Part shown: in pieces, positions 34,900 to 44,684 of the stretch
Layout: each line of letters starts with the position of its first letter
Numbering within the stretch: position 1 is the stretch's first letter
Assembly: GCA_028583605.1 (NCBI GenBank)
Contig: CM053326.1
Span: 14,548,587 to 14,612,586, forward strand
DNA length: 64,000 nt
Reading direction: 5' to 3'
Origin: Dastarcus helophoroides
Lineage: Eukaryota; Arthropoda; Insecta; Coleoptera; Bothrideridae
Made by a program: the position numbers and the translations under genes
Notes under the pieces: generated by a model
What the model saw: the letters and a program-made list of their open reading frames with translations, nothing else
What the model was told of the DNA's origin: nothing
The model's database searches: none

Positions 34900-34963
34900 T
34901 AGGTATTGAAATACAAATATTGGCCCTGAAACCAAGAAAGATTAGAAAATACAACAGATGTTG

Positions 34964-35006
34964 CTCTAACGCGTTTACATAGCCAAGCTATCATCTTCAG
35001 CGAGAT
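34964..35006 (-). ncRNA. Hammerhead-like ribozyme, decayed (CTGAAGA core)
   Basis: On the minus strand the core CTGAAGA is intact (35000-34994) and stem II is present (ATAGC/GCTAT around TTG). The GAAA box reads TAAA. It is followed by the palindromic stem III ACGCGT and TAGAGC. One essential core change predicts loss of cleavage. It lies just downstream of the GIY-YIG ORF on the same strand. Confidence 0.6.
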
Positions 35007-35124
35007 ACTAATACCTAATCCTAAAATTAACCCTTATATACTAAGAATATTCATTTCGTGCATGATTGGCCGCATCCGAACGCCCATGCGCATCTAATCA
35101 TACAGGTCGTAGTGTCACAATTCC

Positions 35125-35643
35125 TTATTTATAAGCCTTAACTATTTTTAACAGAAATGAGTGGCCTAAAGACCCAGCGCAACCATTCATAAGGTTGTCT
35201 CCAGCCTTACGGATGGCTAAGCTTTCACAAGCATTTAACATAAAATTCTTATTTACTACTCTTAATAGTTTAATATTATTATCTATTCTTTGATCTAATT
35301 CAAAAGCATTTCGAGCCACACTTGACTTCCCAGTTCTTCCGTACCTCAAATGAGCCAAATGCTTCTTCAGTCGAATGTTAAGAGATTGTCTAGTCTGCCC
35401 GACATACTTTTGAGGACAATCTTTACATGAAATTTGGTAAATACCGAACTGGTCCGTTTGCTCTACTTTATCCTTTAAACTACCCAAAAGCGAATTTAAT
35501 TTGCCGCTAGAACTGTAAACAACCCGGAAGCCCCGTTTTCGCAAAATTCCATTTAAATCATGCGTAAGCAAGGGTTCAAATGAAAGTGAGACGAACTTTA
35601 AGTTTTTGTTTTGGTCAGCTCGGAAAGTCGTGGTATTTACCAA
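35125..35643 (-). pseudogene. Penelope-like C-terminal region with GIY-YIG endonuclease
   Basis: The 172-codon open frame has a central GIYQISCKDCPQKYVGQTRQ, the GIY...YVG core of GIY-YIG nucleases. It is followed by LNIRLKKHLAHLRYG, which supplies the conserved Arg, and KSSVARNAFELDQRID, where the usual catalytic Glu region lies. The CKDC pair in the linker is typical of Penelope-like endonucleases. The open frame continues upstream of any ATG (a lysine-rich stretch), and no RT motifs precede it, so this is a 5'-truncated ORF. It may still encode an intact nuclease domain, but it has no visible promoter. In such elements the nuclease nicks target DNA. Confidence 0.8.
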
Positions 35644-35850
35644 TTGACATTTTAATTTTTTCTTTTTAATAATTTTATAGATAATCTTTGGATCGAAGAC
35701 ATTAATCTCAGCTATAATGTTTAATTGTCTTCAACTCATTTCCGAATCTTTCTCTATTAAGAGAAAGACTCAGAAGTCGCAACTTTTGTTGTTTTTTTAA
35801 TCTTTCTTGGTTTCATTGGAAAAGATTTGTATTTCAATTTTTGAAGATAA

Positions 35851-36284
35851 CCAAAGACCAGTCCATTCCACCTTAAATGTAGGTTTCATTTAAGAGAGAT
35901 ATCTCTTCAAAGGAGAAATGAGTTCTTATTTGATTGGGTTGAAGTGAGTTCAGTTCCATGATTCTTAATTTGTTTTATAACCACGTCAAATCAATCTGGG
36001 ATCATTTATGATAGGTATGACGATTCTGTCCCAAATACCTGATGTTAATGAGGCTCCAGGTACACGTGATAATGTTTTCGTTTTCATTTAGGGCAGAGTT
36101 GTTATCGAAAACTTCAGTCCCTAGGTCTATAACGGGAGTACAAGTCAAAATCAGAGAACGGAAAATTTTTGAAGTTATTTTTTGAACATCCATTTTTGAA
36201 TGCTAAAGATGTATCCAATATCTTTATTGAGGATATAATGGTTGAATTCTCTGGTGATGAAAAAATCGTAGAATTTTGTTATTA
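35851..36284. other. AT-rich spacer
   Basis: No recognisable gene or repeat end. Confidence 0.45.
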
Positions 36285-37439
36285 TACAAGGTAATTCCAA
36301 AAATAGTACTACGGGTTCGAGAGCCCATGATAAGAGAAAAAGTCCATATAGACATATGTCGTAAAATGCTTCGTTTCCGATTTACAGGGTTTGGAAGGTT
36401 AGTTCCAGATTATAGTTTTTATTTAATATTTGCTAAACGTGTACAGATAATTGAATACCATTTGGCACAAGTCCATACCATTTTGTGTTCGTTTCAAAAA
36501 TCTAAGAATTACTTAACACAACTTAACCAGTGGCGGATATACCAAGGGAGGCAGTGCTTCAAACGCGCTTTATTTATTTTGTGTGCACTTTTATTGCAGT
36601 TTAATAACAAATATAAACAACTGACGTTTTTACAAAAAAAAAATATTTCTAGTAAAATCTGTTATTGTCAGCGGTTTTCGAGTAAAATGCATTTTTATAT
36701 CTCGATACATTAAAAACGCTCATCCAAAAATATCAGATGTAACACATAATTAGCATTGGAATGAAAGAAAATAAATAGTATTGACATTGTCACCACTTTA
36801 AACAATTTCTGTAAATAAAAGCTAATATTTTTAAATTTATTTGTTAGATGTTTACGAAATATTTTTTTATTTAAATATTGATTAAAATTAGTTAACTATT
36901 AGTTAAAAATAATTTGTTTTAAAAGTACATCTCAAATTATTTTATTTTCTTTTATTTTAAAGCTAACTATGTGTCACATCCGGGATTTTTGAGCGAGCGT
37001 TTTTAATGCATCGAGATACAAAAATGCATTTTACTCGAAAACCGTTAACAATATCAGATTTCAGTAAAAGTCCCTTTTTTTATGTAAAAACGTTTGTAGT
37101 TTATATTTTTGTTGGTAAACTTCAGTAAAAGTGCACATAAAATAAATAAGGCACATTTTAAGTACCATCCCTATGGATAAACCCACCACTGGTTAAGTTC
37201 TGTTAATTAGTTCTTAAATTTTTAGAAAAGGTACGAAAAGTTATGGAGTTTTGTTAAATTTCATTCAATCATCTATACACTTTTTGCAAATATTAATTAA
37301 AAACCATGATCAGGAAGTAACCTTCCACACCCTGTAACTCGGAAACGAAGAGTTTTATGTTTATAGAAACTGTTCGTCTCATTTGGGGCTGTAGAATACA
37401 AAACTGAATTTAAGGTAATACTTTTAGAATCACCTCGTT
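36285..37439. mobile_element. Long foldback element with TACAAGGT-type ends
   Basis: The whole 1.15 kb is an imperfect palindrome. The left ACAAGGTAATTCCAAAAATAG matches the inverted right end ACGAGGTGATTCTAAAAGTA. TTCGTTTCCGA then TTACAGGGTTTGGAAGGTTA, CTTAACCAGTGG and TTTTCGAGTAAAATGCAT are all found inverted on the other side. The centre is near 36870. No ORF is credible; the open frame at 36276-36713 is arm sequence. Confidence 0.65.
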
Positions 37440-37705
37440 TAAAAGCAAAGTGAATATTGAAAAAGAAAATAACTTAAGAGAAGGTATTACTATGCTTGAA
37501 TTTGTGAAAAAGGTTTCGTTGAAATTTCTCCCCATTAATTTAAGTTAACATAACATAACCTCGTATGTTTGTTCGTAGTCTGTATATAAAATTTATTACA
37601 ATAAATTTTTTATGTTTTTATGGTTTTATGTGTTGCAAGTTATATACATTTTTTATTAACAACATGACCCCTGAACAGGGAAATATATCAAATTTATGTT
37701 ATATC

Positions 37706-38599
37706 CAGTGGCGGCTGGTGACTTTTTGACAGGGGGTGCGCAAATGCAAAAATATTAGTAGTTAAGAGTTTAGGTGACTCCAGTGTCATAGCAAGATATT
37801 AAATTTAAGAGAAACAAAAATGACCCAAAAGGTGTGATATTTAATAGTATTTTTACGAATTAAATTTAATTACCATCTTATAATCTCCATTTCATGAAAA
37901 CTGCATTTGAAAATAAAATATATTTTATTACAAGGTTCTAATTAAACTCTACAAAAACACAAAAAAAAATATTTTTTAAACAAAATCCGCTCTACGATCT
38001 TTTAAAAAAATAAAGTCTTCATTACTTTCTCATCAAAATTGTTTAAATCCAAATCTATAAATGTATAATTAGACCCTAGATTGGGTACCGCTATCTCTTT
38101 GTGAATAGCGGTACTATTGGCAGTTAGGCCTGTAAGCGGCACAATTAACAATCGCAATCAGATCAGCTGGGACCTACGCATTTAGCATCATAAACGTAAA
38201 TACACACTCCAAACTCTGATTCGTACTCACCATTTGGCAATGTCGCACATGCGCGGAGCGGCGTACCCCGGGTTAGCTTTAACGTGGTGTTCTGTAGTTT
38301 ATTTCTCCGTATCCCGTGAAGACCGTAGATAGGCATCGCACGGCACCCTCGATAGGTGCATATTTCTGCGCGCACCAACTTATTTAAATTTCCTTGTAAT
38401 ATTTAATATGTATAACGGAATCAAACGTTGGTGTATTTTATTCCAAGTCATTCACAAGTATTATTAGTTAATTAGTGTGTCATTATTTTGTGTTTAAAAA
38501 TGTGATAAATCCAAGTCTTTTACATTAAACAGAAAAGAATAGATCGCTCATTTCACGAGGAGCGCGCGCTCTTGCGCTCTTTAAGACCAGCCGCCACTG
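37706..38599. mobile_element. Non-autonomous hAT (CAGTGGCGGCTGG ends)
   Basis: The ends CAGTGGCGGCTGGT (37706) and ACCAGCCGCCACTG (to 38599) are perfect inverted repeats. They are flanked by perfect 8-bp duplications GTTATATC (37698-37705 and 38600-38607). The 894-bp interior lacks a transposase and contains a GC-richer middle (38160-38380). A second, truncated copy in inverse orientation is at 61586-62348. Confidence 0.88.
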
Positions 38600-38607
38600 G
38601 TTATATC

Positions 38608-39465
38608 CCCTGTATTTGCAGTTTCTATGCCATATACTATGTGCTATGGGATTGCATTGACGTTGAACTGTGCTGTCGGGACTGAATTGACGTTTTCCGA
38701 TTTGATTCTCCAGATTCCACAGTGGTCTTTTCATTTTGCAGGGTAGACTTGATAACTTTTCTGAATCTAGGTCTAGTTAATTGTAAGAACCGGAAAAATG
38801 CAGTTATGCAGTTATTTGTTTTGTTTCATATTTATTCAATTAGAGTTAGTAGTTAAAAATGAAAAATTAAGCTACCCAGCTATAATTAATGGATTTGAAC
38901 TATATACTTAATTTTTTGAAATTTTGACGCCATAGACCAAAAAGTTAAGCCATTGAAAAGGACCACCATTTCGAAAATCCGCATATTAAAAAAAACAAAA
39001 TTCTTAACAATCCCAATATTTCAGTCATATGTCACCTTTTATTTTTGGTGGTGGGGAAAGTGAGTTCATAACGGATTTATTCAAATAACTCAGCAATTGT
39101 TCAAGCTACAATGAAGTTTCAAAAATCGTTTTAAATGTTTTTAAAAGTAAGTACTACAAGTTTATTAATAAACACTTTAATCGCAGGATGTATTTCACCT
39201 CAAACTTTTAATAAAAATAGTTTTTGTAGGTTTTCAATTTTTTTTTATCGTAAAATAACCTTTGTGACAAAAACAAGATATTAAAATGGCAGCTTTTAAC
39301 TCTTAAATGTACGATTTTGGCTTTTAAATTTCAATAAATTATATGTTGCACTTGAAGGCAGATCTATAAATTTTTTCACATTTTTTAAAAATGTAAATTT
39401 GAAATGGCTAATGCATTTCAACAATTTTCTGTATTTTTCTTGTAGGTAGTGGGAATAATTTGCAA
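38608..39465. other. AT-rich spacer
   Basis: No gene or repeat boundary recognised. Confidence 0.5.
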
Positions 39466-40705
39466 TAGTCAGGGGAGAAGGAGACACCTTAGCACATTTT
39501 TCATATTTTGACTCATAACAAATTAGTCTTTGATTAGTATAAAAATGACGAAATGTTTCCATTCGATAAAAGTCGTATGATGAAATCTTTTCACAAAGCC
39601 GAATTTGTTGAAATCTGCCTCGTCATGGGGGCACATTTGAATCGACATGGGACACTTTTAACAATGAGTTTAAATGCAGGAAATCGTGAGAAATAGAGTA
39701 TTCGTTTGTTGTTAACATACTTATATAAATATATTGTCACACATTCACAATCAAACATAAAGTAAACTTATATCAAACTTTTAAAGTTAAGTCTTGTATT
39801 TCAGTAACAAAACTTAAAATAATGGTTTTTCGTTTAGCCATAATTCGACAAATACAATCACATTGCACCATTATTTTAAAATAAACATTTTAGGTACTTA
39901 TCCCATACAAAAAAAAAACGACAGGTACATTATTAGGTGCTGTCAGTTTTGTTACTAAATCAAAAACAGTAATAGGCCATTTATCCACTTTTTCGGGAAA
40001 GTAAAACAGATCTCCTTTTCTCTTCAAGTAATTGAAAGTGAAAGTATTTAAGTCCCCTTTATCATTTCTAGCAACGAAAGCTAAATATGTTATTCGTTTC
40101 TCTTAAGGGCATTGAACTAATACAAAGTCCCCAACATTTAGGCTTTCACTAGTAAAAGGAATATTGTGAGCTGGATCCTGCAGTTCTTCATCTTTATTAT
40201 GATTATCAGTCGCATCCAAGTCTGTGTCGTCATTCATGGAGATGGAGTCAGCATGGTCATCAGATTAAGAATTTGATATGAATATAGATCCTTTTTTGGT
40301 TTAGATTTGCCTTTAGGAAGCTGTTTGCCTCTATAAAGCTGCTTGCCTTTTGTAGGTTGCTTCACTTTGGAATATGACTTGCATTGTTTTGAACGTGGAC
40401 CGAATAACAGAGTTTTATAATTTTTTCATCCGATTTAAATGCGCCTCTTCTACTGGATTATTCTCTTGGGTGTCAGTCAAGATTCGGGAACTTTCTCTTT
40501 TTCGTCCTTTTGAGCTATTTTTACGTGAAGGAGATTTAGGATAAGGTTTAATCATTTCTGGAGTTATGGGAATGGGTACTTTACGAGACGTTTTACTGAT
40601 ATTGTGCTCACTCTGATCACGAATACTTTACTTGGACTAAAGAATCTCTGATCAGTTTCTTTAGCTTCAGTGGATAAAGTTTGTATCGTATGTGATCTTC
40701 TTTGT

Positions 40706-40718
40706 GAAGCTACTATTG
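40706..40718 (+). repeat. Target site duplication, left (GAAGCTACTATTG)
   Basis: It matches GAAGCTATTATTG at 41483-41495 at 12 of 13 positions. On the minus strand both lie in the pogo coding frame. Confidence 0.65.
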
Positions 40719-40778
40719 ACCAATCAAATGCTCTGTAATTAAACAGTTAAAGGTACTTAAAATTGAAGATATGTACAA

Positions 40779-40830
40779 CCGCAACCACAGACTAGTTTCG
40801 GCCTTTCTTGACCTCATCAGTATTGTACGG
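40779..40830 (-). ncRNA. Hammerhead ribozyme (CTGATGA core), copy 1
   Basis: On the minus strand: core CTGATGA (40820-40814), stem II GGTC/GGCC (one G-U pair) with loop AAGAAA, GAAA (40799-40796), stem III ACTAGT, cleavable C, then TGTGGTTG forming a partly paired stem I with CCGTACAATA. Core positions are complete. Confidence 0.8.
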
Positions 40831-41156
40831 TGGTTGTAAATCCTTTTAACCTAAAGCCGCTAGCCAGTCGTATAAGTTACCAAGAGAGTAAACCCCCATT
40901 GGGTGACTTATAACTGTTTATTAACATTTTCGGTACATGCTAATTGACGCATACTTCTCTACTGAGATAATAAGCCTTGTATATGCGAATATATATATAT
41001 ACAAGTTTATTACGATGCAATTAAAATCTAATTTCATTAGAATCTAATGAAAATAGATCGCATTGCAAAGATCACGTAGATGAGGCAAAGCTTGTATCAC
41101 GGTTATCCCGGTATTGTATACGACTGACTAGCGGCTTTAAGTTGGAAGTATTTACA

Positions 41157-41213
41157 ACCACCGTACCATACTGATGAGGCCAAGGAAGGCCGAAACTAGT
41201 CTATTGTTGCGGT
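41157..41213 (+). ncRNA. Hammerhead ribozyme (CTGATGA core), copy 2
   Basis: Core CTGATGA (41171-41177), stem II GGCC/GGCC with loop AAGGAA, GAAA (41192-41195), self-complementary stem III ACTAGT (41195-41200), cleavage expected after C41201. Stem I pairs ATA/TAT next to the core and ACCG/CGGT distally, with an internal loop between, the natural layout that allows loop I-loop II contacts. Confidence 0.85.
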
Positions 41214-42223
41214 TGTACATATTTTCAATTTTAAGCCCGTTTAACTGTTTAATTACAGAACATTTGATTGGTCATTTGCCGAATTAGATGAAAGTAAAGT
41301 CACGCCGAGGACGTTTGTGTCAACGGATGTTGCTATGTAACCCGTGATACACAGCTTTGCCTCATCTACGTGATCTTTGCAATTACAATCTATTTTAGTT
41401 AGATTCTAATGAAATTAGATTTCAATTTCATCGTAATAAACTTGTATATATTTGTATATACAAGGCTTGTTATCTCAGTAGAGAAGCTATTATTGGCCGA
41501 ATAATATCAGGAACTTCAAGTAAAGCATTAACTGCCAAGGGGTCCTCATTCTGGGTAGATATACCAAGTTGAGGACGATTCGCACATTGCAAATCATCTT
41601 CCGTTAATGCATTACTTTTAAATGGATAAATTCCTGGTTTTGAAAATCCTGAAGTTATATTATTAGGCGAATGAGAACCATTATATGCTGGAGCTACAAT
41701 GGCTGGCAGATCATGGTTTGTTATGATTCTACCAGGATGTTCAAACAGCCAATCATTTTGTGCAACTGAAATTTTCTGTTTAAATGGCCCATTGACGGGG
41801 GAGAGGCACATTTAAACATAGCCTTCAAATGTGCCGCCTTTATTTTGATTAAATCTGCCCCAGTCAGTGGAAGATAAATATTCACAAAAAAAAAAATGAA
41901 TCAACTGGCAAGCAAAAACTACCATGTGGGTGAAAAACTAATAAGTACTAGATAATTGTGGAAAACAACTATATGGTAATCGTTGACTCTCGTGCTTGAT
42001 AATTCTTTACAACATTTATTTTGATTTTAAACTTTGACGGAACTAGAATGATGTGAGGTTATAATTCGATTTTGCAGATACACACACGCGCTCTGCGACT
42101 AGTGCGACTTGACGTTTGACATACCCAGTATTGCCCACATTAAAATGGAGTTGTGACATAGACTAATACAAAGTTGCGTTCAAAAATCAACAAATTGAAA
42201 TCTGCCCCTGTCCTTCTCCCCTA

Positions 42224-42914
42224 CTTTCACATTTGGTTTTACACCCTAATCACCAAAATAACATTAAAACCATGGTTTTATTTTTAATTAGTGTCCGCTT
42301 TAGGTTTGAGACCAACCATTATTCGTGTAATAATTCTATTAAAATAAAATAAAATAAATATCCAATGGTAAAAAAAACGGGTTTCAATTAATGTATTAAA
42401 TTTAATGCCCGGTTGTAGAAAGTCAAATTAAAATTGTGACAAAGGCTCGACTTTCAACAGAAGTCGAGAGAATAATCAGTCTCCCATGAATAAGAATTCA
42501 TTTTGGCTATGGAGCAAAGAGCAAAGGTTAAATATAATCAGTTTCCTTATAATTGCAAGCGACAAAGTAACAACAGATGCAAGCGGCGTTTATTGCACAG
42601 AATTGATAGGGGTGAAATTACATGGTCGAATTAGTCGTATTCATTGCCAGGAAATATTATTTATTATCATTTAAAACTAGCTCCGCTGCAATTATAGCTT
42701 ACTAATTGGATTAACAAGCAAATATAATCTAACTTTAACGTTTAATTTGAATGTTTGTGTCGCTTTCAACTAAATTTGAGTCGCATTGAATTGCTTTCCT
42801 GCAAATAAAACTTAAAAGAACGAAGACTTTCATCCTCAAATTGCTATCTTATAAATGAGGTCACGTAGAGCAGTTAATCCATTTTAAAATTCGTATATGT
42901 TGCTGCAGTGAAAT
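42224..42914. other. AT-rich spacer
   Basis: No gene recognised; a 62-codon open frame at 42486 shows no motif. Confidence 0.45.
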
Positions 42915-42926
42915 ATAAAAAATGAT
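42915..42926 (+). repeat. Target site duplication, left (ATAAAAAATGAT)
   Basis: Perfect 12-bp match to 43239-43250. Confidence 0.8.
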
Positions 42927-43238
42927 TATGTTTTTTTTTTCAATTTATTTAACATTTCTTCGGCCCAGTTTGATAATATTTAAATTTTTATGGTTTGTTG
43001 ACAATTTTCTAAACAGTTTTTGAAATGCGACTACGTGATATTTAAATTTATTGAAAACCTCACTTCATGACAGTTCACAAATTAAGAGGTTATTTTATTT
43101 TACATAGAATAGGAATAATGAAAAATAGGAGACCAAAAATTAGATATGGAAAAAAATAAAAATTTTTGTTTTTTTGATACATTAGGAAAATATAAAAAAT
43201 ACATAATATTTCCGGTCAATAAGGGTCTACCATGAAGA
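42927..43238. mobile_element. Short copy of the palindromic ribozyme family
   Basis: 42935-43205 matches the outer 268 bp of the left arm at 7808-8075 (CAATTT.TTTAACATTTCTTCGG onward). It is joined straight to the unique tail (CGGTCAATAAGGGTCTACC, ending CATGAAGA) that closes the element at 9147. The ribozyme-bearing inner part is absent. A perfect 12-bp duplication flanks it, the same length as for the large copy. Confidence 0.8.
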
Positions 43239-43250
43239 ATAAAAAATGAT
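43239..43250 (+). repeat. Target site duplication, right (ATAAAAAATGAT)
   Basis: Partner of 42915-42926. Confidence 0.8.
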
Positions 43251-43652
43251 GTTATTTAAACTTTAAAAGATTAATCTACAACAGGACTTGATGACAATTC
43301 ATGGTATTAACAATAGGTAAGATAATAGTATATTAAGAAAGTGTAGAAAAGCAATATTTTACTAAACGTGTATAGCGTTTGAGTTTGAGTTTGTTTATAC
43401 TATTTTTTCACATTTTGTGATAGTTTTCAATAAATAATTATAGAAATAGAAAGCATCCCAAAGTTATAATTAAAAATAACCATTAATATAACGAGATTTT
43501 TATGAGCTTTATAATAATCTAGGACGTTGCTAGGCGACAACCGAGTCGTCTAGCCACGTCTGAGATTGTTTAAATCGCCAATAATCGAGTTGCATTCAAA
43601 GCTTTACCGTATCATTGACAACGATGACATAAAACAAATTAACAAACCTTTT
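43251..43652. other. AT-rich spacer
   Basis: Nothing recognised. Confidence 0.45.
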
Positions 43653-44259
43653 AATAGTAGTTTGTACAACAAGAACGGATATGATGTCCATATCGCACGA
43701 GAACGAAGTTTGAGCACGACGCCGTAGGCGGAGTGCCTCAATCGTTCGAGTGCGATATGGACAATCCGCTCAAGTTGTCCAGCGTATTTTTCCTACGACT
43801 ACGATCTATCAAAGGCTAAAATTCGATTAAGCAAATTAATAATTTTTCATGTGACATTTGTAGTGTCTAATATATTTTATATAGTGTCCATGTGTCAATG
43901 AAACCTCATAAATTTATCGCAACAAAATTCATATTTACTATTTGATTTCTAAGGTAATAATATCTTGAATATTTCACTTGCAGCCTCAGAAATGTCCGCT
44001 GGAATAAAGTTTACTAATTCTGCACTAAAAGCACTCATTTTAAATATTTTCTTTGGTAAATGCCGAAGTCAGTTTGACAAATTCTATGGTATAGTTCTGC
44101 ATCTAAAAATGACATTCGTCTTTATCGTATGCTGTAATTGGTCAATTTCATATCCACACTAATGTTATCGTTATATCCGTTCAGTAGACTGATATGGTCT
44201 TTCTATTGTCCTTTCAAGGTATAAAGAAAACAGTTATTATACGGGTGGGAGTGGGAAAA
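43653..44259 (+). repeat. Unclassified 0.6 kb interspersed repeat, copy 1
   Basis: It matches 62912-63538 along its length, from AATAGTAGTTTGT to GGGTGGGAGTGGGAAAA. Near its start, TCCATATCGCACGAGAACG and CGTTCGAGTGCGATATGGA are inverted copies forming a strong hairpin whose loop contains a GC-rich CACGACGCCGTAGGCGGAGTG. No ORF is conserved. The class is not recognised. Confidence 0.75.
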
Positions 44260-44676
44260 TGAAATTTGTATCTAGGGTATTATAATAGGTAACTAATGTA
44301 TTATGTGCTTCTTAGTTATTATAAAGCTGCTATAATATTATGAGATAAATAATTATCAATAAAGATTTAACTTAAAGGACACTTAATTTTCAATGATACA
44401 ATAAAAAATATTGTGTGTTTATTATTTCCATAACCTAGAAACCTGACACAGCCTTGCTGATTTACAAAACAATAATTGGAAGTGTCATTTTTATGGGTCG
44501 AATTGAGTTTAAATTACTAAATTAGACATAATAAAATAAAAATTAGTCTTGTTACTGAAAAGAATTAAAAAAAAAAGCTTTTTGCAAGGCATTTTAAATT
44601 CTCCGCTAAAAGTATTTGAGATTATTTTATGTTCAACTGTGTTCAATTGACAGTGATGGTATTCATGCATTAAAGT
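44260..44676. other. AT-rich spacer
   Basis: Nothing recognised. Confidence 0.45.
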
Positions 44677-44684
44677 AGCGTATC
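44677..44684 (+). repeat. hAT target site duplication, left (AGCGTATC)
   Basis: Perfect 8-bp match to 46358-46365. Confidence 0.88.

Larger units (their letters stand above)
34900..35850 (-). mobile_element. Truncated Penelope-like element with GIY-YIG endonuclease
   Basis: On the minus strand, an inverted fragment of the terminal repeat (about 35850-35785: GAAATACAAATC then GAAACCAAGAAAGATTAAA) is followed by the endonuclease ORF (35643-35125), a hammerhead-like block (about 35010-34960) and the other terminal repeat piece, ending with GGTTTCAGGGCC then GTATTTC (about 34915). The reverse transcriptase domain is missing, so the copy is 5'-truncated. Terminal repeats in inverted orientation are known for Penelope-like elements. 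A second fragment of the terminal repeat lies at 46745-46860. Confidence 0.75.
40719..41482. mobile_element. Penelope-like repeat insertion with two hammerhead ribozymes
   Basis: It is made of four blocks: R (40719-40860, ribozyme on minus strand), A (40960-41130), R' (41150-41290, inverse of R, ribozyme on plus strand) and A' (41330-41482, inverse of A). The order R-A-R'-A' is not a simple palindrome: the second half is the inverse of the circularly permuted first half (A-R). Block A has TGCAAAGATCACGTAGATGA and ACAAGTTTATTACGATG; block R has GACCAATCAAATG and the ribozyme. No ORF is present. Assignment to Penelope-like elements is by analogy with the ribozyme design and target duplication length. 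Confidence 0.65.
39920..41811 (-). pseudogene. Pogo-like transposase C-terminal region
   Basis: The minus-strand open frame 41811-41485 reads GPFKQKISVAQNDWLFEHPG, then a stretch rich in Ala and Pro, and SGFSKPGIYPFKSNALTEDD, a signature of insect pogo/jerky-like transposases just after the DDE core (GF..tGIyPf). At 41483 it is cut by a Penelope-like insertion and resumes at about 40718 with VASQRRSHTIQTLS. Farther on come KTSRKVPIPITPEMIKPYPK and RILTDT, a typical linker, then VGDFVLVQC (about 40140), VARNDKGD and FYFPEKVDKW (about 40005), the usual C-terminal module. Stops and frame changes occur between pieces. Confidence 0.7.
39468..42221 (-). mobile_element. Pogo-like element remnant, interrupted by a Penelope-like insertion
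   Basis: The ends GTCAGGGGAGAAGGAGA (39468) and, inverted, GGGGAGAAGGACAGG (from 42221) share GGGGAGAAGGA and are each bordered by TA (39466-39467, 42222-42223). The minus strand encodes the C-terminal part of a pogo/jerky-type transposase. The N-terminal HTH and most of the DDE core are absent, since only about 410 bp lie between the ORF and the right end. Confidence 0.65.

Noticed and set aside
36276..36713. 145-codon plus-strand open frame
   Set aside because: It is the left arm of the foldback element at 36285-37439; no known domain.
36530..37190. A hAT element bounded by CCAGTGGCGGATA and CACCACTGG
   Set aside because: The flanks are inverted (AACTTAAC and GTTAAGTT) rather than direct repeats, so these sites are internal to the larger foldback.
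38163..38378. 71-codon minus-strand frame with a protein-like composition
   Set aside because: It is the GC-richer interior of a non-autonomous hAT, and the homologous copy at 61586-62348 does not keep it open.
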